Notes under the pieces: generated by a model | The model's database searches: none | Seen by the model: the letters and a program-made list of their open reading frames with translations, nothing else | What the model was told of the DNA's origin: nothing | Source of the DNA: Filimonas effusa | Lineage (GTDB): Bacteria > Bacteroidota > Bacteroidia > Chitinophagales > Chitinophagaceae | Assembly: GCF_004118675.1 (NCBI RefSeq) | Contig: NZ_SDHZ01000005.1 | Location: 62,001 to 126,000, forward strand | Direction of reading: 5' to 3' | Length of the DNA stretch: 64,000 nt | Shown here: one piece after another, positions 1 through 9,300 of the stretch | Layout: each line of letters begins with the position of its first letter | How positions within the stretch are numbered: position 1 is the first letter of the stretch | Translations under genes and position numbers: made by a program

Positions 1-357
1 CAGTCCGGCCGGATTTTTTACCAATGCACGTAATGCCTCTATATCGGCTTCCGATCGTCCTTCTTTGATCTGGTTCTGAAACCTGCTGATAGCCGTGAAG
101 AATTTGGCATACTGCACATTTTCCGTTTTCCATAGTTCATCCAAAGGATTAAGAAGCCGCAGCGGATTTTTAAGTTTACCCGATTGGGTTGTTGCAACCT
201 CATATAATTCTGCCACCAGGTGCCTGTAATATTTATGCTGCCGGAGCACCACTATTTTTTGTGCAATTCCGGCAGGCAGCGGTATATCTGCCTGTGCCTG
301 AGGCGCTAAAAGCTGCTCCTGCAAATAGTGTATTTTATCCTGGGTTACCTGGAACAA
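1..357 (-). CDS. Partial ORF of unknown function, running off the left edge
   Basis: An open frame reads leftward from about 380 to the first base without a stop. It has the amphipathic, Gln/Leu/Glu-rich composition of a real helical protein, with stretches such as HYLQEQLLAPQ and PLRLLNPLDELWK. No ATG lies in frame after the upstream stop, so the TTG at 357 is the best visible start; a frameshift further upstream cannot be excluded. The C-terminus lies outside the window. I do not recognise the family. The opposite-strand frame in this interval looks like a shadow. Confidence 0.45.
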   Translation of the reverse strand, partial: MFQVTQDKIHYLQEQLLAPQAQADIPLPAGIAQKIVVLRQHKYYRHLVAELYEVATTQSGKLKNPLRLLNPLDELWKTENVQYAKFFTAISRFQNQIKEGRSEADIEALRALVKNPAGL

Positions 358-494
358 AAAGGCCGCTTTTTGAAATGTTAAAAATCAATTGGTACGAACA
401 GCAAAATAAGCGAAAGCATTATAAAGAACACCGTTTTTAATTGCACATATAAAGCAAGAACATTAAATTGCTTGTGTATTATAAATCGATTGCT

Positions 495-686
495 ATGACT
501 GAAGCCTCCACTATTAGATCAGTACAAAAAGATACCCGTATTAATATTCACCGTGCAGCAGATATTGCTTATTGGACCCAGAAACTGGAAGTATCTGTTA
601 TTAACCTCAAGATAGCTGTAAGCGAAACTGATGGCTCTGCGGCTAAGGTAGAGGAATGGCTGCGTATGAAGAAATTCATTAAATAG
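495..686 (+). CDS. DUF3606 domain protein
   Basis: A small soluble protein of 63 residues when started at the ATG at 495; an upstream ATG at 468 would add nine residues that do not fit the family. The core shows the DUF3606 pattern: a DxRINIHR start, a central Y/W-T-Q-K-L-E-V helix, then an A-V-S-E-T-DGSAAKVEEWL end. In related proteins this segment makes up nearly the whole protein, and no biochemical role is established. It stands alone, with no partner on the same strand. The function is unknown; the family call is fairly secure. Confidence 0.8.
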   Translation: MTEASTIRSVQKDTRINIHRAADIAYWTQKLEVSVINLKIAVSETDGSAAKVEEWLRMKKFIK

Positions 687-716
687 CTTCCTGTAGATAA
701 GGTATTACATTTTTGT

Positions 717-935
717 TCAATCGGCATCATCCGCTTCGCCCGGGAGTCCTATTTGTGCAACTCTGCCTATCTGCCCATCCTCCAGCCGTACTTTAATACC
801 CCTGGAATGAAAAGGTGCAGAAGTAAGCAGATCTTTCACAACACCATAGGTTAATTTACCGGATCGCTGATCCTTTTTCAGGATAATGGCTACTTCGAGA
901 CCAGGATATATTTCGTTACGATATCGTCCACTCAT
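717..935 (-). CDS. YwbE family protein (DUF2196)
   Basis: A 72-residue protein matching the YwbE family: an N-terminal M-x-G-R-Y-R-N-E-I-YPGLEVAIILKKDQRSGKLTYGVVKD-type segment (residues 1-34), then S-x-x-F-H-x-RGIKVRLEDGQIGRV (residues 42-59). The length is normal for the family. The composition and the GIKVRL/GQIGRV strands suggest a small beta-barrel fold, but no reaction is known. It lies downstream of yjbQ on the same strand, separated by a hairpin, so it may be a separate transcript. Confidence 0.8.
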   Translation of the reverse strand: MSGRYRNEIYPGLEVAIILKKDQRSGKLTYGVVKDLLTSAPFHSRGIKVRLEDGQIGRVAQIGLPGEADDAD

Positions 936-972
936 AGCAGCAAAACTAAGTTATTTCATCCCCCCGAATACC

Positions 973-997
973 GGTACCCGTTTAACAGGCGGGTACC
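973..997 (-). terminator. Hairpin downstream of yjbQ
   Basis: A perfect 8-bp stem, GGTACCCG (973-980) with CGGGTACC (990-997), lies a few bases after the yjbQ stop. No strong U-tract follows, so it is either a weak terminator or an mRNA 3'-end stabiliser. Confidence 0.5.
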
Positions 998-1003
998 ATT
1001 TGT

Positions 1004-1432
1004 TTATTTAGGGCTGCCCCATGCCGTTATAACAATGCTCCTGGCCCCTCCATAATTACGGTGCTCACACAAATAAATACCCTGCCAGGTACCCAGCGCC
1101 AGCCTGCCATTATGAATAGGAATGGTAACTGAACTTCCCAGCATAGCCGCTTTCAAATGTGCAGGCATATCGTCGGGCCCTTCATCGTTATGCCGGTAAT
1201 CAGGATCATTTTCAGGAACTGCCTTGGTAAAATAAGTTTCAAAATCCATCCTTACCGTGGGATCTGCATTCTCGTTAATAGTAAGCGATGCAGAAGTATG
1301 CCGTATAAATACCTGGCACATGCCTGCTTTTAATTTACTTATCTCCGGCAAAGCCTGCACTATCTCATTCGTAATAAGATGAAATCCTCTTTTACGCTCT
1401 TTTAATGATATGGCCTGCTGATAAATTTCCAT
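1004..1432 (-). CDS. yjbQ: YjbQ family (UPF0047) protein, possible secondary thiamine-phosphate synthase
   Basis: A full-length 142-residue member of the YjbQ/UPF0047 family. Visible landmarks are the F-H-L-ITNEI start, C-Q-V-F-I-R-H-TSASLTINENADP (residues 39-58), Y-R-HNDEGPDDMPAHLKAAMLGSSVTIPI (residues 79-106) and the LGTWQGIYLCEHRN end. The conserved His and Asp/Glu residues of the proposed active site are present. E. coli YjbQ has weak thiamine-phosphate synthase activity, the source of the name, but the physiological role is not settled. The next gene upstream on the same strand is a small hypothetical 18 bp away, so the two are probably co-transcribed. Confidence 0.9.
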   Translation of the reverse strand: MEIYQQAISLKERKRGFHLITNEIVQALPEISKLKAGMCQVFIRHTSASLTINENADPTVRMDFETYFTKAVPENDPDYRHNDEGPDDMPAHLKAAMLGSSVTIPIHNGRLALGTWQGIYLCEHRNYGGARSIVITAWGSPK

Positions 1433-1450
1433 TCTTTTTTTATTGCAAAT

Positions 1451-1729
1451 TTAGCCCGATACATCACTGGTATCCGCAGGAAGAGGATTGGGCTCCAGTT
1501 TATCGAGCTGTTTAATTTCTTCCGCTTCGCCCGCCATTTCTTTTTTAGCATCCAGGAATCCATGCAGCCATAAATTCAGGGCGTCAAGGGTTTCAGCCCC
1601 GCTTAATTTGTCGCCCCAGGAACAAATGATCGTAGGCAGGTCGTTATCCTCCGGATGTAAAGCCCTTGCAATTTTCGACAAAGTATTCCTGATCTCGTCA
1701 AAATGATTATTAGGTGGTGTTGCATGCAT
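1451..1729 (-). CDS. Small conserved-looking hypothetical protein
   Basis: A 92-residue acidic soluble protein with no signal peptide or membrane segment. It has a helical N-terminal half (NTLSKIARALHPEDND), a central W-G-D-K-L-S-G-A-E-TLDALNLWLHGF segment and a Pro/Asp-rich tail. I do not recognise the family. It starts 18 bp upstream of yjbQ and probably forms a two-gene transcript with it. A plus-strand frame over the same bases lacks this protein-like pattern. Confidence 0.6.
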   Translation of the reverse strand: MHATPPNNHFDEIRNTLSKIARALHPEDNDLPTIICSWGDKLSGAETLDALNLWLHGFLDAKKEMAGEAEEIKQLDKLEPNPLPADTSDVSG

Positions 1730-1902
1730 AAGTTTCGTTTACAGGAAGCGCTGCAATAGTTGTACCAGCAGCATAATCAGCCTTTTGCAAACATTTCCTG
1801 ATTTGGTAAACATATTGCCGTCCTGCAATGCATCTTTGTTGCCTCTTCAGTACAATGCCCTGTCTGTTAATGCAGGTTGAATATATTTTTATGGCGCGAT
1901 AA

Positions 1903-1934
1903 AAAAGCGGTCCTTTTAACCGGGGGCCGCTTTT
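1903..1934. terminator. Orphan terminator-like hairpin
   Basis: AAAAGCGG (1903-1910) pairs with CCGCTTTT (1927-1934), with extra G:C pairs inside. Read on the minus strand it is followed by a run of six T. No gene ends here on that strand, so it may end an unannotated small transcript or insulate the lipoprotein promoter at 1985. Confidence 0.4.
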
Positions 1935-1984
1935 CATTTAGGGTATCGATTAATTTCCTACATTCATTTGCTATTTAAGATGTT

Positions 1985-2524
1985 ATGATGAAAAGATCCT
2001 TACCAGGCCTGCTATTGGCAACATTGCTGCTGGCAGAAGGTTGCCAGGAAAGCACCCGCGAAAACAAGGCAACGGAACAAGACAGCGCCGCTACGCTGCA
2101 ACCCGTTGTTAAAGAAGTGGAAGTAAAACCACAAAGCAAACCCGAAACCGGCCAGTATTGCTATATAAACAAAGTATATGAGCAAAATGGCAGCTACTAT
2201 ATCGATGCCGACTATGTTCAGTTCCTGATGGGCAAACCTGCAGTCGCCGCCGCCAGAAAGCGCGGAGATGCGGAACGCATCATTAAAAACGGAGATACCA
2301 CCTGGTCACTGCCCAACGACTATTATATTCTCAATGAAAACGGGAAACAAAGAACGCTGAAACTGGCGCCTGAATTCGAGTTCACCGCTGTTAGAACAGA
2401 TAATGGCAAGGGCAGCCTCCCCGCCGTTGAATACCTGAAACAAAGAGCTGAAAACGGCCTGTTCATCCTCACGCTTGACGCCAATGAAACAGTGCTGGCC
2501 ATCAAAGAACAATATCTGCCTTAA
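1985..2524 (+). CDS. Hypothetical lipoprotein
   Basis: 179 residues with a lipoprotein signal: MMKRSLPGLLLATLLLAEGC, lipobox LAEGC with the acylated Cys at residue 20. A low-complexity charged linker follows (residues 21-55), then a Tyr-rich domain beginning CYINKVYEQNGSYYIDADYVQFL and ending VLAIKEQYLP. The layout suggests a periplasm-facing or surface lipoprotein with one small beta domain. Two ATG codons stand side by side at 1985 and 1988. The peptidase gene begins 29 bp downstream on the same strand, so co-transcription is likely. The function is unknown. Confidence 0.75.
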   Translation: MMKRSLPGLLLATLLLAEGCQESTRENKATEQDSAATLQPVVKEVEVKPQSKPETGQYCYINKVYEQNGSYYIDADYVQFLMGKPAVAAARKRGDAERIIKNGDTTWSLPNDYYILNENGKQRTLKLAPEFEFTAVRTDNGKGSLPAVEYLKQRAENGLFILTLDANETVLAIKEQYLP

Positions 2525-2553
2525 TTCATTCTTTTATATTCAAACAGAAACAC

Positions 2554-4692
2554 GTGAAAAAAATTCCATTATTCATCCTCACAGCTTCAGTAAGTATGAT
2601 GATATCGTGTGACAGCAATAACAAAAACGCCAAAGCGGGTTCCGACAGCTTAACCGCTTCCAACCCATTTTATGCTCCCAGTAAACTGCCTTTTGGCGTA
2701 CCGGATTTCGGAAAGATCAAGGATAGCGATTTTAAACCCGCTATGGAAGCCGGCATTAAAGAGCAACAGGCCGAGGTGCAAAAGATTGCAGACAATACCG
2801 CCGCTCCCGATTTCGAAAACACCATAGTAGCCCTGGAAAAAAGCGGGCAACTGTTAAGCCGCGCCAACCATGTGTTCGACCTGCTTACCAGCGCCAACAC
2901 CAATCCTACGCTACAGGCCGTACAGGAAGAAATGGCACCCAAGCTCGCAGCCAACAGGGATGCCATTTATCTGAACAGTAAATTGTTCAGCAAAGTATCG
3001 GCTTTATACGCCCGTCGCGATTCCCTGCAGCTCGATGCCGAATCCAAACGCCTGCTGGAATACTACTACCAGAAGTTTGAACTTGCCGGCGCCAAACTTT
3101 CGGAAGCCGACAAAGACAAGCTGAAAGCACTGAACCAGGAAGAAGCTACTTTAAGCGCCAAATTCAATAACCAGTTGCTGGCAGCCGCCAAAGCAGGCAG
3201 CCTCGTAGTAAATGATAAAGCAGAACTTGCCGGCTTATCGCAAAACGAAATAGATGCAGCCGCACAAAATGCAACTGATGCCAAACAACAGGGCAAATGG
3301 ATGCTTCCGCTTCAGAACACTACACAACAGCCCGCCCTGCAATCACTCACCAACAGGGATACCCGCAAAAAATTATATGAACGCTCCTGGAATCGTGCTG
3401 AACGTGGCGATACCAACGATACGCGCGAAGCCATCAGCCGTATTGCAGAAATAAGGTCTACCCAGGCCAAGCTGCTTGGCTTCCCCAACTATGCTGCCTG
3501 GAAACTTGGCGACCAAATGGCAAAAACCCCGCAGGCTGTTAGCCAGATGCTCGGTAAACTGGTGCCTGCCGCTACCGCCAAAGCACGCCAGGAAGCAGCA
3601 GAGATCCAGTCTGTAATAGACAAAGAAAACGGTGGCTTCCAGCTGGAAGCACAGGACTGGAACCTCTATGCCGAAAAAGTACGTAAAGCCAAATACGATC
3701 TTAATGAAGAAGAAATAAAACCTTATTTCGAACTGGATAAAGTGCTTCAAAACGGCGTATTCTATGCAGCTGAACTGCTTTACGGCCTTACCTTCAAAGA
3801 AAGAAAAGACCTTCCCGTATACCATCCCGATGTAAGGGTCTTTGATGTGATAGACCATGACGGCAGCCAGATAGGCTTGTTCTATGGCGACTTCTATAAA
3901 AGAGACAACAAGAACGGTGGTGCCTGGATGAGCAATCTGGTAGAACAATCGCACCTCATGGGTACCAAACCTGTGATCTACAACGTATGTAACTTCACAA
4001 AACCCGCTGCCGGCCAGCCAGCACTCATAAGCTTTGATGACGTTACCACCATGTTCCACGAATTTGGCCATGCCCTTCATGGACTCTTCGCCAACCAGAA
4101 ATATGTGAGCCTCTCCGGAACAAGTGTAGCCCGCGATTACGTGGAATTTCCTTCACAGTTCAACGAACACTGGGCTTCCGACCCCAAGGTATTTGATCAC
4201 TACGCAGTACATTATAAAACCGGCGCAGCAATGCCGCAGGCGCTGAAAGACAAGATCAAAAAAGCAGCAACCTTTAACCAGGGCTACGCTTTAACAGAAA
4301 TACTCGCAGCCTCTGAACTGGATATGCAATGGCATACCATTCCTGCCGGCAGCGCCAAACAAAATGTAGACAGCTTTGAAACAACAGCACTTAAAAAAAC
4401 AAATCTTTACTTAACACAGGTGCCGCCCCGTTACCGTTCCAGCTACTTCCTCCACATCTGGAGCAATGGCTATGCCGCAGGCTACTATGCTTATACCTGG
4501 ACCTCTATGCTTGAAAATGACGCCTATGCCTGGTTCGAAGAACATGGCGGCCTTACCAGAGAAAACGGCCAGCGTATCCGCGATATGATCTTATCAAAAG
4601 GCAATACCGAAGATTACAATACCATGTTCCGCAACTTCAGAGGTAAAGACCCTGATATTAAACCGTTGCTGAAACAGCGGGGATTGCTGTAA
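2554..4692 (+). CDS. dcp: M3 family metallopeptidase, peptidyl-dipeptidase Dcp-like lipoprotein
   Basis: 712 residues, the normal size of Dcp/oligopeptidase A enzymes. The gluzincin site HEFGHALHG is at residues 502-510; the first His pair binds zinc and Glu503 is the general base. The third ligand is expected in the FPSQFNEHW segment about 30 residues on. The enzyme removes dipeptides from peptide C-termini. The N-terminus MKKIPLFILTASVSMMISC is a lipoprotein signal (lipobox MISC), so it probably acts in the periplasm on imported peptides. The start is GTG at 2554, chosen because it places the signal peptide at the N-terminus. A strong hairpin follows the stop. Confidence 0.93.
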   Translation: MKKIPLFILTASVSMMISCDSNNKNAKAGSDSLTASNPFYAPSKLPFGVPDFGKIKDSDFKPAMEAGIKEQQAEVQKIADNTAAPDFENTIVALEKSGQLLSRANHVFDLLTSANTNPTLQAVQEEMAPKLAANRDAIYLNSKLFSKVSALYARRDSLQLDAESKRLLEYYYQKFELAGAKLSEADKDKLKALNQEEATLSAKFNNQLLAAAKAGSLVVNDKAELAGLSQNEIDAAAQNATDAKQQGKWMLPLQNTTQQPALQSLTNRDTRKKLYERSWNRAERGDTNDTREAISRIAEIRSTQAKLLGFPNYAAWKLGDQMAKTPQAVSQMLGKLVPAATAKARQEAAEIQSVIDKENGGFQLEAQDWNLYAEKVRKAKYDLNEEEIKPYFELDKVLQNGVFYAAELLYGLTFKERKDLPVYHPDVRVFDVIDHDGSQIGLFYGDFYKRDNKNGGAWMSNLVEQSHLMGTKPVIYNVCNFTKPAAGQPALISFDDVTTMFHEFGHALHGLFANQKYVSLSGTSVARDYVEFPSQFNEHWASDPKVFDHYAVHYKTGAAMPQALKDKIKKAATFNQGYALTEILAASELDMQWHTIPAGSAKQNVDSFETTALKKTNLYLTQVPPRYRSSYFLHIWSNGYAAGYYAYTWTSMLENDAYAWFEEHGGLTRENGQRIRDMILSKGNTEDYNTMFRNFRGKDPDIKPLLKQRGLL

Positions 4693-4708
4693 GCGTATTA
4701 AAGAAAGA

Positions 4709-4744
4709 AAAAGGGTTCGCCAAATGAATAGCGAACCCTTTTTC
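4709..4744. terminator. Bidirectional intrinsic terminator
   Basis: AAGGGTTCGC (4711-4720) pairs with GCGAACCCTT (4731-4740). Runs of A before and T after the stem make it work on both strands, ending dcp from the left and the hypothetical gene from the right. Confidence 0.85.
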
Positions 4745-4798
4745 TATAGAAGGAAATATTCTATATTTTCAATAGATGATTGCACAAGTTTACAAACC

Positions 4799-5359
4799 TT
4801 ATTCTCCGTTATCGCACATTTTCAGTGCGTAGTCATATTTTAATTTTACACTTCCTTCAATTGGCTTATTGTAATCTTTCAAGAAGTTCACAAGCCCAGA
4901 ATAATCTTTAGCTCTCCAATATTTCTCTACTGCTTCATTGAATCTTTTGATTTTCCTTTCTTGTTGGAATCTATTAACCTGAAGTTGACGTATCTCCTCC
5001 AATTTCCTCCTCACTTCAGCAGCATTATTGATAACTTCATTCAGGTTTTCGTTAAGGATTTTGTTTACGTTCAAAAGCCATCTTTTCAATGCATCTTCAT
5101 CTTTCAATTGAATTGCAGTTAAGTCAAGATCCTTATTGCAATAAAGCACCTTCAACTGATTGTATTCATAGAAGATATTATTTCCTTTGAAAATTAAGAA
5201 GACACCAACTTCATAAGAGGAATTGTAATCGTATGAGAATGATAATTTAAGCAATCTATGCTCATACTCTATGCTTCCTCTCATTTCTTTGCCGGCAGAA
5301 AAATCAGCAAGAAACAATGTAGGCTCTATAATAAGCTTAACTAGTTCATTAAAATCCAT
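4799..5359 (-). CDS. AT-rich hypothetical protein, possible immunity-type protein
   Basis: 186 residues, cytoplasmic, no signal or membrane segment. The first 95 residues look like alternating beta strands (LLKLSFSYDYNSSYEVGVFLIF), and the rest is strongly helical and charged (EVRRKLEEIRQLQ, then KYWRAKDYSGLVNFLKDY). Codon use is far more AT-rich than in the flanking dcp and recO, which suggests recent acquisition. Its ATG follows a short reading-frame remnant by one base. This pairing, small size and AT bias resemble immunity genes of polymorphic toxin cassettes, but no family is recognised and that role is inference. Confidence 0.6.
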   Translation of the reverse strand: MDFNELVKLIIEPTLFLADFSAGKEMRGSIEYEHRLLKLSFSYDYNSSYEVGVFLIFKGNNIFYEYNQLKVLYCNKDLDLTAIQLKDEDALKRWLLNVNKILNENLNEVINNAAEVRRKLEEIRQLQVNRFQQERKIKRFNEAVEKYWRAKDYSGLVNFLKDYNKPIEGSVKLKYDYALKMCDNGE

Positions 5360-5360
5360 A

Positions 5361-5529
5361 TTATTTTATTTTTATAGAAATGGAGGATACTCCTGCTATA
5401 GGATTATAAACCCACCCTCTACTTTCTAATAGATATCTTTCAGCTTTTAAAAAGCCCCTGTTGGAATTTGCAGCCCATTAGGATACCTGTAAGAATCAAA
5501 TAAAATATCCAACACCTAAACTTATACAT
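5361..5529 (-). pseudogene. Decayed ORF remnant upstream of the AT-rich gene
   Basis: Two short frames abut here. The first (ATG at 5529, stop at 5440) codes 29 residues with a lipoprotein-like signal ending ILTGILMGC. The second, in another frame and open from about 5462 to its stop at 5361, reads KAERYLLESRGWVYNP and ends one base before the start of the downstream gene. Together they look like the two ends of a larger protein gene that lost its middle, though a genuine micro-lipoprotein cannot be ruled out. The parent family is unknown. Confidence 0.35.
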
Positions 5530-5620
5530 GAAAAATTCCCGGCTAGTTAGTCAAGGTTTAAGAACAATGACAGTTTAAATTACAAATTAAACTTCTTTAT
5601 CAAACCAAATCCTTCCATAT

Positions 5621-6358
5621 TTAACCCAATATCTCCTGTAATATCCCCAGCGTACGCAACGGCGTAAACTCCGCAATATGCAACTCTACATATTGCTGCA
5701 ACGACTCCAATAACTCACGCCGCAACATCCGCGGCATCGTTATCATTTCAAGATCATTATAGAATTGTATATCGTTGATACGCGAAGCATATTGCGCCAG
5801 CTCACCACTCACATAATAAGAATGCAGAGGCGGCTCCGTTACAAACAACCCTTCTTTCAAATCCAGTATAGGGGTTTGCCTGCTGAAACTTCCCTGCACC
5901 CTGAAACCAAGTTCACTTCCCAGGTGTAACGTAAAATAAACAGGCAGGTTACCCACCAGCGCTCCCGTTCCCCTGTCAAGCTGCTTCAACGTATCTTCTA
6001 TCAGGTAAAACAATTCGGGACTGGCTTCAGGCTGCCGCAGGCTGTGCTGCAGCAGCTCCACGATGTACATGGCAACAGCATTCTTTACTACATTAAACAA
6101 CACCTCGTTATACAAATACGCCCAGCTATATTCCTTAATGAACTGCAAATGCTTCAGCTCATTATGATATACCTCCATGTGCAATATCGCGCCAGGCTGA
6201 AAATAACCAGCCTTGCCCTGCGATTTACGTGTGCTTTGTCTTACCCCCTTAACCATATAGCTCTGCATGCCAAACAACTCGGTATATACCGTGGCTATGA
6301 CGCTGGTTTCGCCATACTTCACAGTCCTTAATACAATACCTTTTGTTGAATGCGTCAT
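5621..6358 (-). CDS. recO: DNA repair protein RecO
   Basis: 245 residues. The N-terminal OB-fold carries the family signature TKGIVLRTVKYGETSVIATVYTE-like start and LFGMQSYMVKGVRQ (residues 5-42). A helical C-terminal domain follows, with LQHSLRQPEASPELFYLIEDTL and LGFRVQGSF. RecO works with RecR and RecF to load RecA on SSB-coated single-stranded DNA and anneals complementary strands. The zinc-finger cysteines of some RecO proteins are absent, as in other Bacteroidota members. It lies 6 bp downstream of the large GH18-CE4-GT2 gene on the same strand and is probably co-transcribed. Confidence 0.92.
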   Translation of the reverse strand: MTHSTKGIVLRTVKYGETSVIATVYTELFGMQSYMVKGVRQSTRKSQGKAGYFQPGAILHMEVYHNELKHLQFIKEYSWAYLYNEVLFNVVKNAVAMYIVELLQHSLRQPEASPELFYLIEDTLKQLDRGTGALVGNLPVYFTLHLGSELGFRVQGSFSRQTPILDLKEGLFVTEPPLHSYYVSGELAQYASRINDIQFYNDLEMITMPRMLRRELLESLQQYVELHIAEFTPLRTLGILQEILG

Positions 6359-6364
6359 ATATAG

Positions 6365-9300
6365 TTAAACGGTGCTTCCCGGAATATTAGTATCCGTTAC
6401 ATTACCCGTACGCTTTAATACACCCCACGATTGCAGCTCTCCCTTTACCGCCCTGCGGAACGAGCGGAACAATACCACCAGCATCAGCCAGCGATAGATC
6501 AGCCTTTGTGGAATAAGCCATACCAGCTGCCATGGCTTCTGCTTTTCCAATGCAAAGGCAAATAAAGCAATAGCCGCATCTACCACCATAAAAAGCAGGT
6601 AATACTTTCCTATACGTGAAGCATTTCCGGTGAAAACACCTATCAGCATCAGCAGATCGGCCAGCGGTGTAAAGAAAGGGATCACATACTTGAACAACAG
6701 CATGTCGGGAAAAGCCAGCCATCCCAGCGATCCATAACGGAAATTAAAAATAGCATCCCTGTTCTTCCAGAATGTTTGCATTACCCCAAAGCTCCAGCGG
6801 AAACGCTGCTTCATAAACTGCTTCAGCGATTCGGGCACTTCGGTGAACGCAAGCGCCTCCGACTCATTGGCAACAACATATCCGCCTTTGAGCAACCTTA
6901 TAGTAAGATCACAGTCTTCTGCCAGTGTATCGGTTGTAAAACCACCCACAGCCTGAAGAGCATCTTTACGGAATGCACCTATAGCACCCGGCACCACTGT
7001 AATAGCATTCACATAAGCAAAAGCCTTACGGTCAAAATTCTGACTGGTAGTATATTCTATACTCTGCCACCTGGTAAGCATATTTACGGTATTACCAACC
7101 CGCACCGTACCGGCAACGGCGCCTACCTTAGGCCCTTCGCCGGGCAACAGAAAATGACGCATCATAAGCCCTACCGCATCGGGCCGCAACCGCGTATCGG
7201 CATCGATACATACTACGAAACCGGCGTTCGACTGTGCTATCCCAAAATTCAATGCCGAAGCTTTACCACCATTGATCTTTGTAAAGGCCCGCAGCTTAGG
7301 ATGTGTGCCAAAAGCCTGCTGCACCTTTTCAAACGTAGTATCCTTGCTGCCATCATCAACAAACACTACCTCGAAGTTGGGATAATCGCACAACAGCAGG
7401 TTCTTCAACGAAGCCTCCACATTCACTTCTTCATTATAAGCCGGAACAATAATAGATACCAGCGGATATTCCCCTGTTGTATTTTCCGCAGGGGCAGAGG
7501 CAAACAGCTTCTTTTCTTTCTTCTTCTGCAAACCCGCCAGCACTGCCATGATCAGCATTCTTATAGTACTGAGAATAAGAAAAGCAATGAACAATACAAA
7601 CAACAGGTGACTGACATAATACCCTGCTTCGGCAACAAAAAAGTTACCCTGGATAATATAGTAACCACTGCCTTTGGGAACCGGGGGCATCAGCTCATTT
7701 TTCTTTTTACCCAACAGATCGCCGATAGTTGTAAACGTATATCCCTGGCTTTTAAAATATTGGATGATCCTTGGCAACGCCTCAACAGTAGCATCACGCC
7801 GCCCGCCCGCATCATGCAACAGGATAACGGAACCATCATTGGCCGCATGTATACGCACTATCCGGTTAAAAACAGTATCGGCGTTATACGATGGATCATC
7901 CGTTGCCTGCCAGTCTTCCGGATCAATACTCTCGCCTATAGCCAGGTAGTTACGGTCACGGCTTAACGCAACGGGAATCATTTCCTCCATCGTCTCCGGC
8001 TCACTGTCGGCATTGAAAGGCGGACGGAAAAGTATAGTGCTATGCCCCGTAATACATTCTATGATCAAACGCGTAGCATCCATTTCGAGGTTAGCACGCT
8101 GGGCGCTGATCTTCGCAATATTAGGATGCGTGAAAGTATGGTTGCCTATCTCATGCCCTTCCCTGAAAATGCGGCGAACAAGCGGAATATTATTCTCCGC
8201 TTCCATGCCTATCAGGAAAAACGCCGCCGGCGTATGATATTTCGCCAGCGTATCAAGCACCTGCCTCGTATAAACCGGGTCGGGACCATCATCAAAGGTC
8301 AATACCAGCTTCTTGCCCACCGGCTTACCCCATTTCTTCACCACGAACATCGAAGGCAGAGAATCGTATTGCTCATCGCTGATCAGCATTTCATCTTTAT
8401 CAACCTCTGCTGTTATATGTCCCGGAACAGGCTTCGATACCACATCCAGCACTTCGCCTTCACCAATATAGTCAACATCATTCGTGCTCTCCACCTTGCT
8501 GAATTCATTAAAATCAAACGACCGCAAAGCCGCTTTGCTCATAGGTTTATCATAAAAATCCCAGAGACGGCTGTCTTCACTTCCCAGGCGCCATAGCGCA
8601 GTGCCCGCCAGCCCGTATTCGGTAGCAAAACGTAACGTATTGAAATTGGTGGCTGCATCGGTACAGAAAACCGTATGCGGAATACTGTCATCATCTTTGT
8701 AATCGTACCGCAGGTTATACGAATCACCCTCAAACCTGATATCCGCTCCATAACGCCGGGCTACACTTAAGGCTTCCTGGTAAGTAACAGGCTGCCCTTT
8801 TTCATGCGCACGCCAGTCGTAACCATATCCCGCAATACACAACACCACCTTTTCCCTCGGCAGCATCCGGGTGATATGGGTAACAGCCGCCTCTATCCAC
8901 TTCTGGCTGCTCACCGGCCCCGGCTGCGATTCAGCAGAGAACTCATCATACGCCATCAGGAACAGGTAGTCGTTATACTTCGCCAGGTTGGGATAATCAT
9001 AATCTTCATTGAAACAAGCCACATCCTGCGTCACCAGCAGATTCTTCAGCTGAAGTGTATCGTGCAGTTCATGCAGGAAAGCCGTCAAAGGCTCGTTATT
9101 GGATTCCGTCAGTTCTTCGAAGTCGATATTCACACCATGAAAGCTATTCTTTAAAAGCACCTTCGCAATATCATTCACCAGCCTGGTTTGCTTCGCAGGA
9201 TCATGAAAAATACGATGCAGCACATCGCCCCTGAACTTGTCGCCGGCAAAATTGGTAAGCATCGGCATCACCTTTACCCCCGCCTTCTTTACCAGCTCCA

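Noticed and set aside
1710-1937. A 75-residue minus-strand frame upstream of the small hypothetical gene
   Set aside because: It overlaps the start of the better-supported 92-residue gene and an orphan hairpin, and its basic composition has no family pattern.
6776-7966. A 396-residue open frame on the plus strand
   Set aside because: It lies wholly opposite the CE4-GT2 part of the fusion gene, whose motifs are perfect. The plus-strand product is rich in His, Arg and Tyr without family pattern, as expected from a shadow frame.
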